Below, piece by piece: positions 20,260 through 31,540 of a stretch of 64,000 nucleotides of DNA. Location of the stretch: contig JASSKH010000001.1 in the NCBI GenBank assembly GCA_031763025.1, forward strand, positions 19,817,142 to 19,881,141, in the 5' to 3' direction. Position numbers and translations under genes: made by a program. The DNA comes from Macrocystis pyrifera. Taxonomy: Eukaryota > Sar > Phaeophyceae > Laminariales > Laminariaceae. Under the pieces are notes generated by a model that was not told the origin of the DNA, did no database searches, and worked only from the letters and a program-made list of their open reading frames with translations. Every line of letters starts with the position of its first letter. Positions within the stretch are counted from its first letter, which is position 1.

Positions 20260-22400
20260 TCATTTTTTGCTTCAGATCTAGTGGCGATCGATCCAAACGG
20301 TCAATGTCAATCAATGCTTCCGCGATTTGTCGCCGATGCACCGGAGAACGGAAACGAACGAGGGGTGAGGGTCGAATATCCGATCGTAGAGGGGTGACAA
20401 CAAAAGCAGCACACTAACATCATGGTAGGTGCCTTACAATGATCGGCCCAATATCAGGCATCAGGTGCACTACAACGACACTTAAAAACGTGTGATCGGA
20501 GAGTGTGCGAAGCTGTTTCAGGGGCCTTATATACAGGTAAAATAGTCCCTCCAGAACACTACAGCCCTTGTATTGAAACATTTGCCGCCATGATCGGTAT
20601 TTCGAATTTATGGCATAATGATGCAACCATACAAGAATCCAGAATTTTTGGACATTTTGTTGTCCTTTTCGGGCTCCGTAACTCGCTCTAAAATATCAAC
20701 ACTTTCCATTGGAACGTACTGCTTGCTGTAGTTTCGCGCAGACTTTACGACCAGCTAAGACATGAATATGTCATCCACCTGCGGAACAGCAAAAGTAACC
20801 GTTGCTTCCGTGAAAGATCTGTATAACATACATGCATCCCCGTACCTTGTCCCTAGTATTGATAATATTTAGAGAGTGTGTGCGTATCATTCCCACTCCG
20901 TCGTTGTACCCTCCTTACATTTTTACTAGTAAAAAAGGTAGAGAAAATTATAGCGAGTGTCGTGCCCCCCCAAAGGAGGTATGGCTACACAAAACAAGGC
21001 AGGCAAGATCGACAATACTACTACATCTACCGAGTATATAAAGGGTACGACTTAAGAACCAAAGGAAAGAAACAACAACCGAAGGTCAAAACAAAAAACG
21101 AAAAACACCCTCAAGGTAACCTTGAGCAATAAAGGTACGAATGCACCCTCCAGACAACCTTGAGCAGTATGAAGTATGTTACGAGTAAAATAGAGATTCC
21201 AACCTTACACTCCTATCTGTAAGTCGGTCGTGCAAACATTGCCATCCTGTCTGCCGTCTTATTCATGCTTTTGTCAACGGTGTTCCCCCCGAAAGGATGC
21301 GTCAGTAAATACAAAGCAAACAAAGCAAGCTCGCGGTTTGCCCACGAAACGAGGCTTTTTTCGTAAGGGACACACAGAAAATATGGGAAGCATTTAATCA
21401 CGGAGGATCGATGAGCGAACGGTAACAGAAATACAAAAGATCGCGTTCAAAGAAGCTGCTTGGGTCTGATAGCGGTATAATTAGCATTGTGACATCTCCC
21501 ACAGCATATTCATGCGTGTATAAATATCATCCAGAATCACAAGCTTGCGCGTCGAATAATTAACAGTTACGCGCGAGAACGTTTATTGCGACCGTTCTAG
21601 ACTCCGACAACGCATGTATCCTACACGTTATATTTCGTTAGGAACCGAACATCTTCGATTCGCGCAGAAAATACTAGAGCTGACCCCGCTTGGATGCCGG
21701 TACTCGGCGGATACAACTGCAACTAATATATAACCGTTTGACAAGTTGGAGATGCCCAAATACCCGCGGGTGCAACCCGGCGGGTTAGCTCAATAACCAC
21801 GCTATAGAAGCCATCCAAGACGTCTCTACAATACCCTCTAAACACTAAATGGGCAATGCCTGCGGTTGGGGGACGGGACCCACGGAAATTTGTGGGGGAT
21901 GCCGTGACCGATGGTCGCTTCCACCGCAACCACTACTAGTATGTGCTAATGGGGAACACGACCACTGCTGTAGGTCGTGAGCGCTGCTCGTTTGTTGGTC
22001 ACTGACCAATCACTCTCGATAGTTTTATTGTAAAGTCGTCGAGTATTCCCAATGTAAGCGAATGGTTCAACTGCGGTATACTCATCGACAACAAACAGCG
22101 GCCCTACATTTTACGTTGCCGCCATCATCAGCCAAACTCCGACCGAGGGCCCACCACAAAATATCTTCAATACGCCGTCCCACAAGCTTTGAAATTAGGA
22201 ACTTGATCAATAGAGGGGGACCAGCTTTGCTTTTTTTGCGGCTCTTCGGCCGGCAAGGAAGTCCGCGGCAGTATTAGTTGCCATATACATGTAATTCACT
22301 ACCCTATTAAATGCCTAAAGGCCGTACGTTGATCACAATCACCTTTTTTTCGGATCGCGATTTCGTTCCGGATGGGAGGGCAGCGACAACGCACACCCCT
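20260..22400. other. Intergenic stretch, no supported gene
   Basis: A 62-codon plus frame at 20503-20691 and several others are open, but none has a domain or splice support. A short direct repeat (CACCCTCAAGGTAACCTTGA / CACCCTCCAGACAACCTTGA) lies at 21107-21165. Confidence 0.35.
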
Positions 22401-22539
22401 ATCAACAAGCAATCACCATATTCCGTTGTCGTTTCCTGCAGGAAACAGGTGCGCCATACTACTTGGGACATATATAGATTGGCCGTTACAATAGATCCTT
22501 GAGAAGAACCCAAAGCAAATCACGTATGAAACATAACTG

Positions 22540-23385
22540 TCAAGGTACATGTTCTCGTCTACGCAGGATACACGATAGTGCTGGCACGCACACGCGCCAG
22601 ACGTGACCCGGTCATTTATGCTAACTGCACTAAATGCAACGTCCGGCAACTCAAATCGTATTCCGTGAGAATAAACGAATGCCAAGGTTGCCTCTTCACA
22701 AAACTATAAAAACACACGTTTCTACTCATGCAAGCTACATACCAGTGATAGCACGCACACGCCAGACTCCGCCCGGTTTTCGAGGCAAACCGCATCGAAC
22801 TCGATGTCGTCTGGTAACGCAGATTCATCGTGGTGTTTCGGGCTGCGTCCATGCGAACGCGCCCCCTTGCCGGTATCTCGTCAGCTCAAAGCCTCAGCAA
22901 AAGGCAATCACTGTTACCATCGATGTAGCCGGGAAAGTACAGCCGACGATAAACCGTGTAAGTTTCAGAGAAAGCCAATCACACGCGGGTGGCTTGGCGA
23001 TGAAGGAAGGTACAGGCGGCGACCGCGTGGACCGGGCGTTGCTCGTGTCGAGAGGACCGTAACCTGCCGACATTGGCATGCTGTACCCTGAAGACCTGTT
23101 GAGCTCACCATGTGACTTCTGCCCTTTGCGGACACGAATACTCTTCTCCGGGCAGCCAGCCTCCCCTCCTACTGGGGCAGGTGACAACATCATGTCCTCC
23201 GTAAGCATGTCTTGAACAGATCGCACGACACGCAAGGCTGGTCGCAGTAGAGCTGTCGATAGACCTGGATGCCATATGCAACATGTATGAGACCTGTGCC
23301 TGCAACAAATCTCCGTTCAGACAGTCACGCATTCGAAAGAGAACGAGATCAGCCGAGTTCAGAATAGGCAATGAGGTACCGACAA
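22540..23385 (-). CDS. Probable minus-strand gene with a duplicated exon
   Basis: The strongest exon-like pieces, read 5' to 3': LPILNSADLVLFRMRDCLNG followed by DLLQAQ (about 23370-23290). Next is VQDMLTEDMMLSPAPVGGEA then GCPEKSIRVRKGQKSHG (about 23220-23110, ending at GTGAGC). Last is DDIEFDAVCLENRAESGVCV followed by LSL (about 22822-22752, after ...GTTACCAG and before GTATGT). A second diverged copy of that last exon lies at about 22660-22560 (LPDVAFSAVSINDRVTSGAC). Not all junction phases could be reconciled. No family is recognised; the Cys spacing suggests a secreted protein. Confidence 0.35.
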
Positions 23386-23389
23386 TGAT

Positions 23390-23878
23390 GCGTAGGGTCG
23401 TGGGACAATGTTAAGCGCTATTAATAGCGGCTCAGGTCAGGTACGCGAAAGTCCAATTCCTTTATATATAATGTAATTGAGGCATTCCCCTTTATAAATG
23501 TATCAGATGCGTTTCACTGTCGTTGTCGGCCTACTGTTGTGGCAAGCGTTTTGTACATGGAGACGTAGAAAAGATAATAAGGTACGGTACAGAGATCACA
23601 TATGTGACACTGGTACCTTGTACGACAGGGACGGGCAAGATTAGACAATAGTTAGGGCAGTATGATTGTAGACAACATACTCCTCGGAAAAATAATATTG
23701 TAATACGGTTGAGAGCTGGACCAGCCCATACCAGCTTTTATACTCGTTCGGGTGCTTCTCGTCCATCAGAAAACATCGCGACTCAAGGGTAGCTGCAGTG
23801 TGCTCCTGAACCTGCAGCGCTTGTGCTGATAATGAAAATTTCGTTGGTTTCGTGAACAAACAAAATAAAGAAGGGTTT
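23390..23878. other. Nothing recognised
   Basis: AT-rich spacer up to the family B MITE. A minus frame at 23641-23859 is open but unsupported. Confidence 0.3.
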
Positions 23879-23879
23879 A

Positions 23880-25058
23880 GCCAAAATCAGGTATACCAGC
23901 TACGTTTGGGCCACAATCAGTTACATGCTAAAAACAAGCACAAAACACACCCCTGGGGCCCTGCTATTGGCCAGGCGGACATCGTTACTGATTTTGTCCC
24001 GAAAAAGCCAAGGTACTGATTTTTTGTACTGACTAGCTTTCAGCTTTAAACTGATTTTGTTCAACTTTGAACCAATCAGACAGGCCATATACGTACACTA
24101 AGTTTTCTCTCAGCATGCGTCTGCCCTCCCTCGGTTTAAATTCTTCTGTTCATCACTTTTACTTTCCAGCCCACTCGTAGGAGGTTTTACCCTCGACGAT
24201 CTTCTGGACAAGCCGTGGTCACAGGTGTCGTCCCTTCTCCCCCCCGGTACGTGCCTTTAGTTTTGATCGCGCATAGGGTTCAGCATTCCCACTGCTCGTC
24301 GATTTTCATCGAATGTACAGCTAACTCACGCTCTCGCGCTTTCCGCTAATCAATCTCGTTTATGCAAGAAAAAGTCCCTATGAGCATGCACTCGGTGAGG
24401 CTCGAACTCACGAAATTGATCTTGATAGGCTCGTGGACCACCTACCAAGCCACCGGGGACGCCGGCTTTACAGTGTATGGACGTATAAACTTTGTAGTAG
24501 TACGTCGTACGTAAAAGTGAGTACGTATATACATGCATACATGCGCACGCTGGTTTCACTTTTTCTCCTTCGGGGTGTGCGATGTGTTTCAGTTATTTGT
24601 CGTGTGTACTCCTATGTTTTCGATGTTCACAGCAGTCATTACAGGACCATGGCCACCCGGCATTTCGTCTGCACCACCCCGCGTCGAGGTGGTCTCAGGT
24701 TTGGTACGGCAAAATAATTTCGTGCAGAGCAGGCGGTTCCGCGAGGACGGTCTGGAAGCTTTAAAGCTGTCAACGGGGGGGGGGCACCAGAGTAAATATT
24801 CTTGGCGCTCCCGCCGTGGCGAAACAAACGAAGCATAATAATAGTGACTCTCTGCAGGTCCATGTGGAGCCGGTGGCACCTACACCCTGAACAACACAAA
24901 ACGATTAAGATCTTCGAAGCCATGTGGCACGCTTAGTGCTTTAGGCGCATTCTTTTTTATCGGATTGTCATGGACACAGCTCGTGGCGCGCGTTTGTTTA
25001 TTGGTTTTAGCATGTACGTGATTTTGGCTCAATTGGATCAGGTATACCTGATTTTGGC
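23880..25058. mobile_element. MITE-like element, family B copy 2, interrupted by a SINE
   Basis: Terminal inverted repeats are perfect over GCCAAAATCAGGTATACC (23880-23897) and GGTATACCTGATTTTGGC (25041-25058). Without the SINE at 24151-24466 it is about 863 bp, matching the 865 bp of the uninterrupted copy at 8284-9148, to which it is inverted. Both copies share CGCGCGCCACGA, GAATGCGCCTAAAGC, AGACCACCTCGACGCGGGGT and a homopolymeric G/C run. No transposase frame is present. Confidence 0.75.
24151..24466 (-). mobile_element. tRNA-derived SINE copy 1, nested in a MITE
   Basis: On the minus strand the element begins GCCGGCGTCCCCGGTGGCTT (box A-like TGGCTTGGTAGGTGG). It then has a box B-like GAGTTCGAGCCTC, a body with GACGAGCAGTGGGAATGCTG and ATCGTCGAGGGTAAAACCTC, and ends GGAAAGTAAAAGTGATGAAC. 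The family B copy at 8284-9148 has uninterrupted sequence at this site, proving insertion. Confidence 0.8.
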
Positions 25059-25067
25059 ATTTGCTCA

Positions 25068-25807
25068 ACAAAGAAAAACTGAAACAACATGATTTCACTA
25101 AACAATGTATAAAATATCGATGTAAGCATAGGGTTACAGGGAAGTCCGAAACCTCTGACTTGCAGATTTCGCTCAAAATCATCAGTGTGCATATTCTTTG
25201 AGGCAATAAAATCAATATCCTCACCATCGCCTGATTCGTCGTACATCAGAGACATGGCGTACATACGATCGCCTGTAGAGTGTGACTTCGATACCATCTG
25301 GCACGACACCCAGAAAACTGGGATTTTAAAGCATTTTTTTTTTTTTTTGGCTTGGGAGGTTTCAAACGTGCCATGTATTCGTAAAAAGCAAACGAACGGG
25401 ATTGATTTCTGCCATTTTTGTTGTATTGAACTTCCATCAGTTAGGGGTAAACCCAGCAATCTTCGTATCATAAAATATGAACAATTCACCCAAATAAGTA
25501 CCAGGTATGGAGATGAGGACAAGTGCTAAATAACTTTGCAAGAATGAATTAAATCAAGGTATCGTACGTCAATGTTTTTTCGAAAGTTGAAATAAAAAGC
25601 GGTGAGCAAGGGGAGAGGGATTGGAAAAGTTGATAGCTGGCCCAGCTCGTAGTACTGTACAGATTGTACGTCAAAATCCAACTTCGAGGCTTGTTTTTGA
25701 ACATTGTTTGGGAGGAAGCGGTGGCACAGCGCATCGTACACTATCAGAAGCAGTGCGGGTGCATACATGCACCGAGGCGATGAGGAACATGAACAGCAGC
25801 AGCACAA
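25068..25807 (-). CDS. Possible gene remnant next to the MITE
   Basis: Two protein-like minus frames lie end to end. The first (about 25750-25527) reads ...FLPNNVQKQASKLDFDVQSV followed by QYYELGQLSTFP and ends at a TAG. The second (25522 to about 25060) contains MVSKSHSTGDRMYAMSLMYD, ESGDGEDIDFIASKNMHTDD and FERNLQVRGFG, and runs across a T17 tract into the MITE end. The acidic composition is coding-like, but no splice junction linking the frames was found and no domain is recognised. The MITE may have truncated the 3' end. Confidence 0.3.
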
Positions 25808-25809
25808 AA

Positions 25810-28120
25810 AAAGGCAACGCAGTGCTTACCGTTTGCGTGTCGCAAAACCGCTGTGTTGTGATCGAGGGAAGGTGCGTGGTTATTTTTTTCGTACATGGTA
25901 CTATAGCTGATATCTCCACTCAACTCCAAAAACAACAAGGTCATTCGTGCTCGGACGCAACTGATTCTAGGATTACACTGCTGTTGGCCTTGGGGTCACG
26001 GCAAACAATTGCCAAGAATCAAATGTCTCATGGCCCTTTTTCTAGCGCAGAGACATTGCCCCGTGAACCATCAGGCACGTGAGGGACGCAACAGCGTCCA
26101 AGACAGCGTCCAAGTTAGATGGCTGAGGGCTCTTGAGGCATCATTGAGACAGCTTCTTGCCGCCCTTGACCCCGTATATATAGGGGTCGACCATAACGCC
26201 GTTGCTTCGGTGAGTCAAAAATGAAGTAGTGCCCCTTTTGGAGCGAAGGGACGTTGTCTTGCGAAAATATGACATGCAAGCGGCGAAAACACGCCCATAA
26301 AAAACTCATTCGTTAAGACATGTCTCAGCCGCTAGCACTTACACAATGCGGTACTACACGCTTCATTCATGATGTCATTAGTTTATCGGACTCGTGAGTT
26401 AAACGAAACGTAGACCGCGAGATTTAAACGTTGTACTTCAGTCCTCCTTTTTTTGTTCACATTTCGGTACTCTTAAATAATTCGACGGCGTTGACATGCA
26501 GCACATCACAGCTAAACTCAACTGTAAATGCAGGTCTTACCGTTCACGACAGGCAAGACGTGCCAGCGGGGGATCTGGATTCTGACGGCAAGACCATATG
26601 CACGTCGAAGACGATCCTTCCGGATGGTTTCGAAACCAAACAACCATGCAGTTGCCACCTCCACGACGCCCTTCATCCCTCGGGATATAGATGTTGCCAT
26701 AAGACTCCACCGGGACGCTGTCAGTCAGTGGGTATCAAGTACGCGATCGAAACCGAGTTAGCTTGTAACACGTTGGGCAGTGCGGTATCAGCAAAACCTG
26801 GTAGAGGCGTTTTACAAAAAAGGTATCATAATTAGGGAGAAAAATGTTTCTAGCCACCACGGCATCCCTACCGGGCGCCAGTTGAAGGAGATATGGCATC
26901 ACAGATCGTGGATATATTTGTACCTAATGAGGGTGCGCGCCCACACATCCCAAGCATCAGGCGTACCGTATGTTTCCATAGTAGTCAATTTTTAATTCTC
27001 CATTTTACCTTGGGGAGGCAGAAGAGCATCAGAAAAATATAAGGTGAACCTCTATCGTCGAACTCCTCGGTATCGAGACGCGCTTTACTGCAGCTGGAGC
27101 GGCGGAAGGGGAGAGAGGGCGCACTGTCTGAAGGATGCGATTTGTTTTTATCAACCGTCGGGTGTGCACACGTGTTGCTTCGTTTGCAATAGTTTGCATG
27201 TGTCACAGATCTTGTGTATCTACGGCTTCATACTCGTGGATGGGGAAAACCAGTCTATATTTCCTGGGTTGAACCTACAGGTGCCTACAAGAGCGCAAAT
27301 AGAGGTAACCACACTTTTTGGAGATTGTTTCGCGGGCTGCGGTAAGCCGCCGAGCGGCAAGTTGCCTATTGCCAAACTTGCAAAGCGCCTACTTCCGGTG
27401 TGTAAAAGAACACGCTCTGTTTTGGTAGTGTTCGTGTGATATTCTTGTATGTTACGTAATCCATCTTGTTCACTGCACCCACGAATTTCCGCAGTTATAT
27501 TATGTTATTCCTCATCCCACCAGCTCGAGTACCTGCACATTTATCGGTCCATTTCGCCCATTTCTTATGTCGGTGCTTCCCTGTACTGTTCCTATGTAAA
27601 TATGGGGTAGTGCAAGGTTTGGCACATCACTGAGCTGTAGTTATCGACTTCGTTCCGGGGCGATAACTCTACATATTGTAATATATCTTGGCTAGCTCTC
27701 CTTTTGTAACGCAACTTCCACGCCCATTTCTTAAATCAGACCGAATGTCTCACCTGGCGCTGTGTGGTTAGTCCACGTTGGTCCTCTGGTCAAGGCTTCG
27801 AGCAAGGCGAAAACATCACGTTCGTGCGCCAAAGTCTCAGGGTCTGTGAATATCGCGTATTAATATATTAGTTACTTGGACGGTTGTATTAGTCACTTGG
27901 ACGGTTGTAATAAAATTTATATATTGAACATTCTCGTCTTGGACGTGTCCCGTTTTAGCGTCGACGTCGTTAAAGGGGTCTTCCTGCTAATCTTGTGACA
28001 CCAAATATGCACGTCGCTTTTCTATTTCCATCACTTATGCACCAAAACATGCGTTGAGGTACCCGGAACCGGTATAGAGCAAAAGGAATAAAACCACTCT
28101 GTATCTTGCTGCCGCAGTGC
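25810..28120. other. Intergenic stretch, no supported gene
   Basis: Open plus frames at 25621-26082, 26431-26835 (with DLDSDGKTICTSKTILPDGF) and 27044-27439 are weakly protein-like but have no splice or domain support. A small duplication of ACTTGGACGGTTGTA occurs at about 27875-27908. Confidence 0.35.
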
Positions 28121-28127
28121 CTGACGA

Positions 28128-28276
28128 TGATTCACCGACTCAGAGCCTTGCTGGGGTGGATACAGCTCCACCGCCAGCGCCAGCATTACACCCTCAACAG
28201 AGGAAGGTCTATGGCACACTCTCTCCCGCTGAACGTCACGTTTGGTTTCATGCCGAGTAGGCTCTACCAATACCAG
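28128..28276 (+). CDS. Single exon candidate with canonical donor
   Basis: The plus frame MIHRLRALLGWIQLHRQRQH followed by YTLNRGRSMAHSLPLNVTFG and FMPSRLYQYQ ends in phase at ACCAG|GTAAGTAAAA. The ATG at 28128 could be internal. The minus strand over the same bases also has a coding-like frame (EPTRHETKRDVQRERVCHRP..., stop near 28031), so strand is uncertain. No neighbouring exon was found. Confidence 0.25.
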
Positions 28277-28463
28277 GTAAGTAAAATTCAAATGGCTATG
28301 GCATATATATATATGCGGCAGACGTGGGGGACACCGTCGTTTATCTTCCATCGCATGAAGCAGCAACAAGAACATGTTAGATGGTTAGGATCCCTTCGGG
28401 ACCGCTACTACCACTACTACTATTAATACTAGTACTACTAGGGTTGGGGCTACTACTACAGTA

Positions 28464-28486
28464 CTAGAAGGGTTAGGGTTAGGGTT
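28464..28486. repeat. Short interstitial telomere-like repeat
   Basis: GGGTTAGGGTTAGGGTT, about three TTAGGG units, next to a (CTA)n-rich stretch (28405-28460). Confidence 0.7.
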
Positions 28487-28489
28487 GCT

Positions 28490-29740
28490 ATTTGATCCAA
28501 CGCCACCGACATTATATACCTGGTACTTCAACAGTCGACATGCAAAACCAACTCAGCTTTGTGTACCCACGCCGCTGAGAATCTTTGGTTATCGGTTTTC
28601 CATTTTTTTGTTTACCGACGCCTCCCGATTCCTCTCACTGATAAGGTCCCCTTGTAAATCCAGAATGTATCGGCTGATAGCCTAACTTTTACTTCAGAGG
28701 CGTACAGGCAAACGACTATTTCAACCAGGAAGCGTACGTACGTCTGAGGGAAATATTTTCGGGCTCCAGAAACTTCAGTTTAAAGCACGTTTCAGTCGGG
28801 GAGATAGTCACAAACACGGCTAGAATTCGAGATGCTCCCTGGAGTTTCCGAGAACATGGTTAAAAATTCGCGTTGATGAAGAGTCTAAGTTGAAATTTTG
28901 GCGTTTTCTGTAGAGAGCAAAATGAAGACGTCAGAAATGGCGCCAGGCATGAAGGATCTTTAAAGCAAACAAAAAAAATCAAAAATGTCCCTACAGCAGT
29001 GTGGACCCACAGCAGCACTCAATTACAACGGAAAACTGGTGGAGAAATCTGTCGGAACACGAAGAGCGATTCTACAGGTGTTGGCCGTCCCGCGGAGCGA
29101 ATCTCGTGTTTTCGGCGAAGCACGGCAGTTATCAAGAGTGCTCAAAAACATTGATATAGTGAGTTGGTATTGAGCAAGCAGTATTTTGAACGAAAAGGTC
29201 CATCGGATAACTGGTACAAACATGCATCAAAGATGAGTTTCGACAAATACTCGATCTCACAGCTGTCGCTTATTCGGAGTATCATACTACCACGCTAGTG
29301 TATAGTGTACCACATACATCGTGTAAGTTTCCAAACATGGACACACTCTTTGAATTTTTCAGATGTGGTATTTTCCTCACATGTGTAAGTTCTTTACCTT
29401 TCGTAAGCGATATTTTAAACGCTTATCCCAAGACAGGAGATGAACACAACCCCCGCTGGGACGATTTTTGGACACGTTTCCTTGACAACATCGGGGGCAC
29501 ACTACGAAAATATTGGCTTTCGAAATACTACATCGACAAGGTTGCACATACGCATCGCATGGCGAACACGCCCCCTCGCTTGTCAAGAAACCCAACTTCG
29601 GAAATCGTCCGACGATGTCTCATGATGCGCGTTATCCCGTACCAGGTAGCAATGTTACTATGTCGTAGATATACGTGACCACCGAGCTAAATTGCGTCGT
29701 TCTACATAGGATTTAAGAAGGGACTCGGACGCAGGTTATA
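28490..29740. other. No firmly supported gene
   Basis: A plus frame at 29298-29678 encodes a protein-like stretch (DEHNPRWDDFWTRFLDNIGG, TLRKYWLSKYYIDKVAHTHR) and reaches ACCAG|GTAGCA, a possible donor. Nothing else supports it. Confidence 0.3.
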
Positions 29741-29744
29741 TATG

Positions 29745-30107
29745 GCTGTGCGAGGTACTCGTACCATAAACTGCTGCCGCTACCTGGAGCATGCCTTGTG
29801 CTTGGTTTGGTTTGCCTGTTATTTTTCCCTTGGTTCTTAGTCTTAACCCTGTTGACTAGTGGTGGCTTTCTTCTTTTTCCTTTATTTTTTTCTAGCTCCT
29901 TCTTTTCAAGTGCCTGCCAGATCCCCTGCTGGGGGGGGTACGATGGTTTGTTGACATATACCAGGTATCGTATATATTTGTTTCTTTTTCTCTTTCGAAT
30001 TGTCTTTGTTCTTGTTTTTCTCTCTTTGTTTCGTTTTAGTTCCTCTAGGTCATGGAATGGGTATGTCGTGCCTGTCGTACGCAATATGATGATTTATTTT
30101 TATTTAT
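29745..30107 (+). repeat. LINE-tail-like dispersed repeat with long pyrimidine tract
   Basis: It starts GAGGTACTCGTACCATAAACT GCTGCCG and continues with TTTCTTTTTCCTTTATTTTT-type pyrimidine tracts and GTCGTGCCTGTCGTACGCAA. The block order matches 7915-8260. A piece (TTCTTTTCAAGTGCCTGCCA...) recurs at 35352-35400. No coding function; the 183-codon frame through it is Leu/Phe-rich only because of the T/C bias. Confidence 0.5.
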
Positions 30108-30116
30108 TTTTTTTAT

Positions 30117-30431
30117 CATCACTTTTACTTTCCAGCCCACTCGTAGGAGGTTTTACCCTCGACGATCTTCTGGACAAGTCGTGGTCACAGGTGTCGACCC
30201 TTCTCCCCCCCGGTACGTGCCTTTATTTTTTATCGCGCATAGGGTTCAGCATTCCCACTGCTCGTCGACTATCATCGAATGTACAGCTAACTCACGCTCT
30301 CGCGCTTTCCGCTAATCAATTTTATGCAAGAAAAAAGAAGTCCCTATGAGCATGCACTCGGTGAGACTCGAACTCACGAAATTGATCTTGATAGGCTCGC
30401 GGACCACCTACCAAGCCACCGGGGACGCCGG
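30117..30431 (-). mobile_element. tRNA-derived SINE copy 2
   Basis: Antisense copy of the family: T-rich tail (30091-30116), ATCACTTTTACTTTCCAGCC, body, box B complement GAGACTCGAACTCAC and head complement CCAAGCCACCGGGGACGCCG. About 315 bp. Confidence 0.8.
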
Positions 30432-30740
30432 TGGTTATGGCATGGCATCGCATACGTGGCAACGTAGTATCTCTTTTTTTCTTTTTCTTTTTCGGTTTGG
30501 TTTCTTCGTTGCTTCTCTTTCTTTATGGCGTATTTTGGTGCTGGCGTATGTATGTATGTTGTGTAGGCCGCACCTAGTGCGAAGGCATGGTATTGCGTAG
30601 GCTATTAATGCATTACGGTGTGTTATCTCTGTGTCGTAGTCTGTGACCACAGAGCTCGTATCTTTCTAGGGTGAAGAATCGGCACGGACACTGGGCTTGC
30701 TGGATGTCGACGAGTAAAAGAACGGTTTAATTTGAAGAAC
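30432..30740 (+). repeat. Long form of the dispersed core repeat
   Basis: Begins GGCATCGCATACGTGGCAAC and passes through a (T)nC tract, GTATGTATGTTGTGTAGGCC and GCACCTAGTGCGAAGGCATG. It then enters the core: CTGTGACCACAGAGCTCGTA, GGCACGGACACTGGGCTTGC, GATGTCGACGAGTAAAAGAA, ending in (AC)n. The same long form is present inverted at 31064-31195 plus 31541-31690 (split by a SINE) and at 35412-35705. Confidence 0.65.
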
Positions 30741-30756
30741 ACACACACACATATCT

Positions 30757-30945
30757 GTGGCGTAGCTTTGTGACCACAGAACTTGTATCTCTCTAGGATT
30801 GAAGAATGGGTACGGACACTGGTTGTGCTGGATGTCGACGGGTAGAAAGAACGGTTTAATGTGAAGAAAACAACAACGAAAACAACATATGATATGCTGG
30901 ATATCGACGCGTAGAATTGACGATTCAATGTAAACACACATACAA
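30757..30945 (+). repeat. Core repeat, one full and one partial copy
   Basis: The full copy runs TGTGACCACAGAACTTGTAT ... GGTTGTGCTGGATGTCGACG GGTAGAAAGAACGGTTTAAT, ending in AACAACAAC. A partial copy follows (GATATGCTGGATATCGACGC). Confidence 0.7.
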
Positions 30946-31063
30946 ACGAAGTGGGTATTTTCTCATTTTTTTGTTTTGTGTCTGTTGGTTATTCTCACTT
31001 TCATCCCTCGTTTTCAACCTATTCTAGAATGTGAGGTCGTGCGCCCTGTCGTCTCTGTGTGTG

Positions 31064-31195
31064 TTCTTCACATTAAACCGTTCTTCTACTCGTCGACATC
31101 CAGCAAGCCCAGTGTCCGTGCTGATTCTTCCCCCTAGAAAGATACGAGCTCTGTGGTCACAGACTACGACACAGAGATAACACACCGTAATCCAA
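31064..31195 (-). repeat. Core repeat, inverted copy
   Basis: TTCTTCACATTAAACCGTTC, CGTCGACATCCAGCAAGCCC and CTGTGGTCACAGACTACGAC identify an antisense copy. Its continuation (TGCATTAATAGCCTACGCAA) lies on the far side of the SINE at 31199-31540. Confidence 0.7.
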
Positions 31196-31198
31196 ATA

Positions 31199-31540
31199 GC
31201 CGGCGTCCGCGGTGGCTTGGTAGGTGGTCCGCGTGCCTGTCAAGATCAATTTCGTGGGTTCAAGTCCCACCGAGTGCATGCTCATAGGGACTTTTTCTTG
31301 CATAAAAAAATTGATAAGCGGAAAGCGCGAAAGCGTGAGTTGGCTACATTCGATGAAAATCGACGAGCAGTGGGAATGCTGAACCCTATGCGCGACAAAA
31401 ATAAAGGCACGTACCGGGGGGGAGAAGGGACGACACCTGTGACCACGGCTTGTCCAGAAGATCGTCGAGGGTAAAACCTCCTACGAGTGGGCTGGGAAGT
31501 AAAAGTGATGGATAAAAAAAAAAAAAAAAAAAAAAAAAAA
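31199..31540 (+). mobile_element. tRNA-derived SINE copy 3, sense, with poly(A) tail
   Basis: GCCGGCGTCCGCGGTGGCTT (box A TGGCTTGGTAGGTGG), anticodon-loop-like CCTGTCAAG, box B GTGGGTTCAAGTCCCAC (an intact 5-bp T-stem), body, then GTAAAAGTGATGGAT and A28 (31513-31540). It splits a core-repeat copy: CACACCGTAAT lies on the left and TGCATTAATAGCC on the right, which are contiguous at 35548-35570. Confidence 0.85.

Noticed and set aside
29798-30349. 183-codon Leu/Phe-rich plus frame resembling a membrane protein
   Set aside because: Composition follows from T/C-rich repeat sequence and the frame continues into a SINE.
31199-31275. A functional tRNA gene
   Set aside because: Boxes A and B are present, but acceptor and anticodon stems do not pair and the head is attached to a repeated body with poly(A) tail, so it is a SINE.
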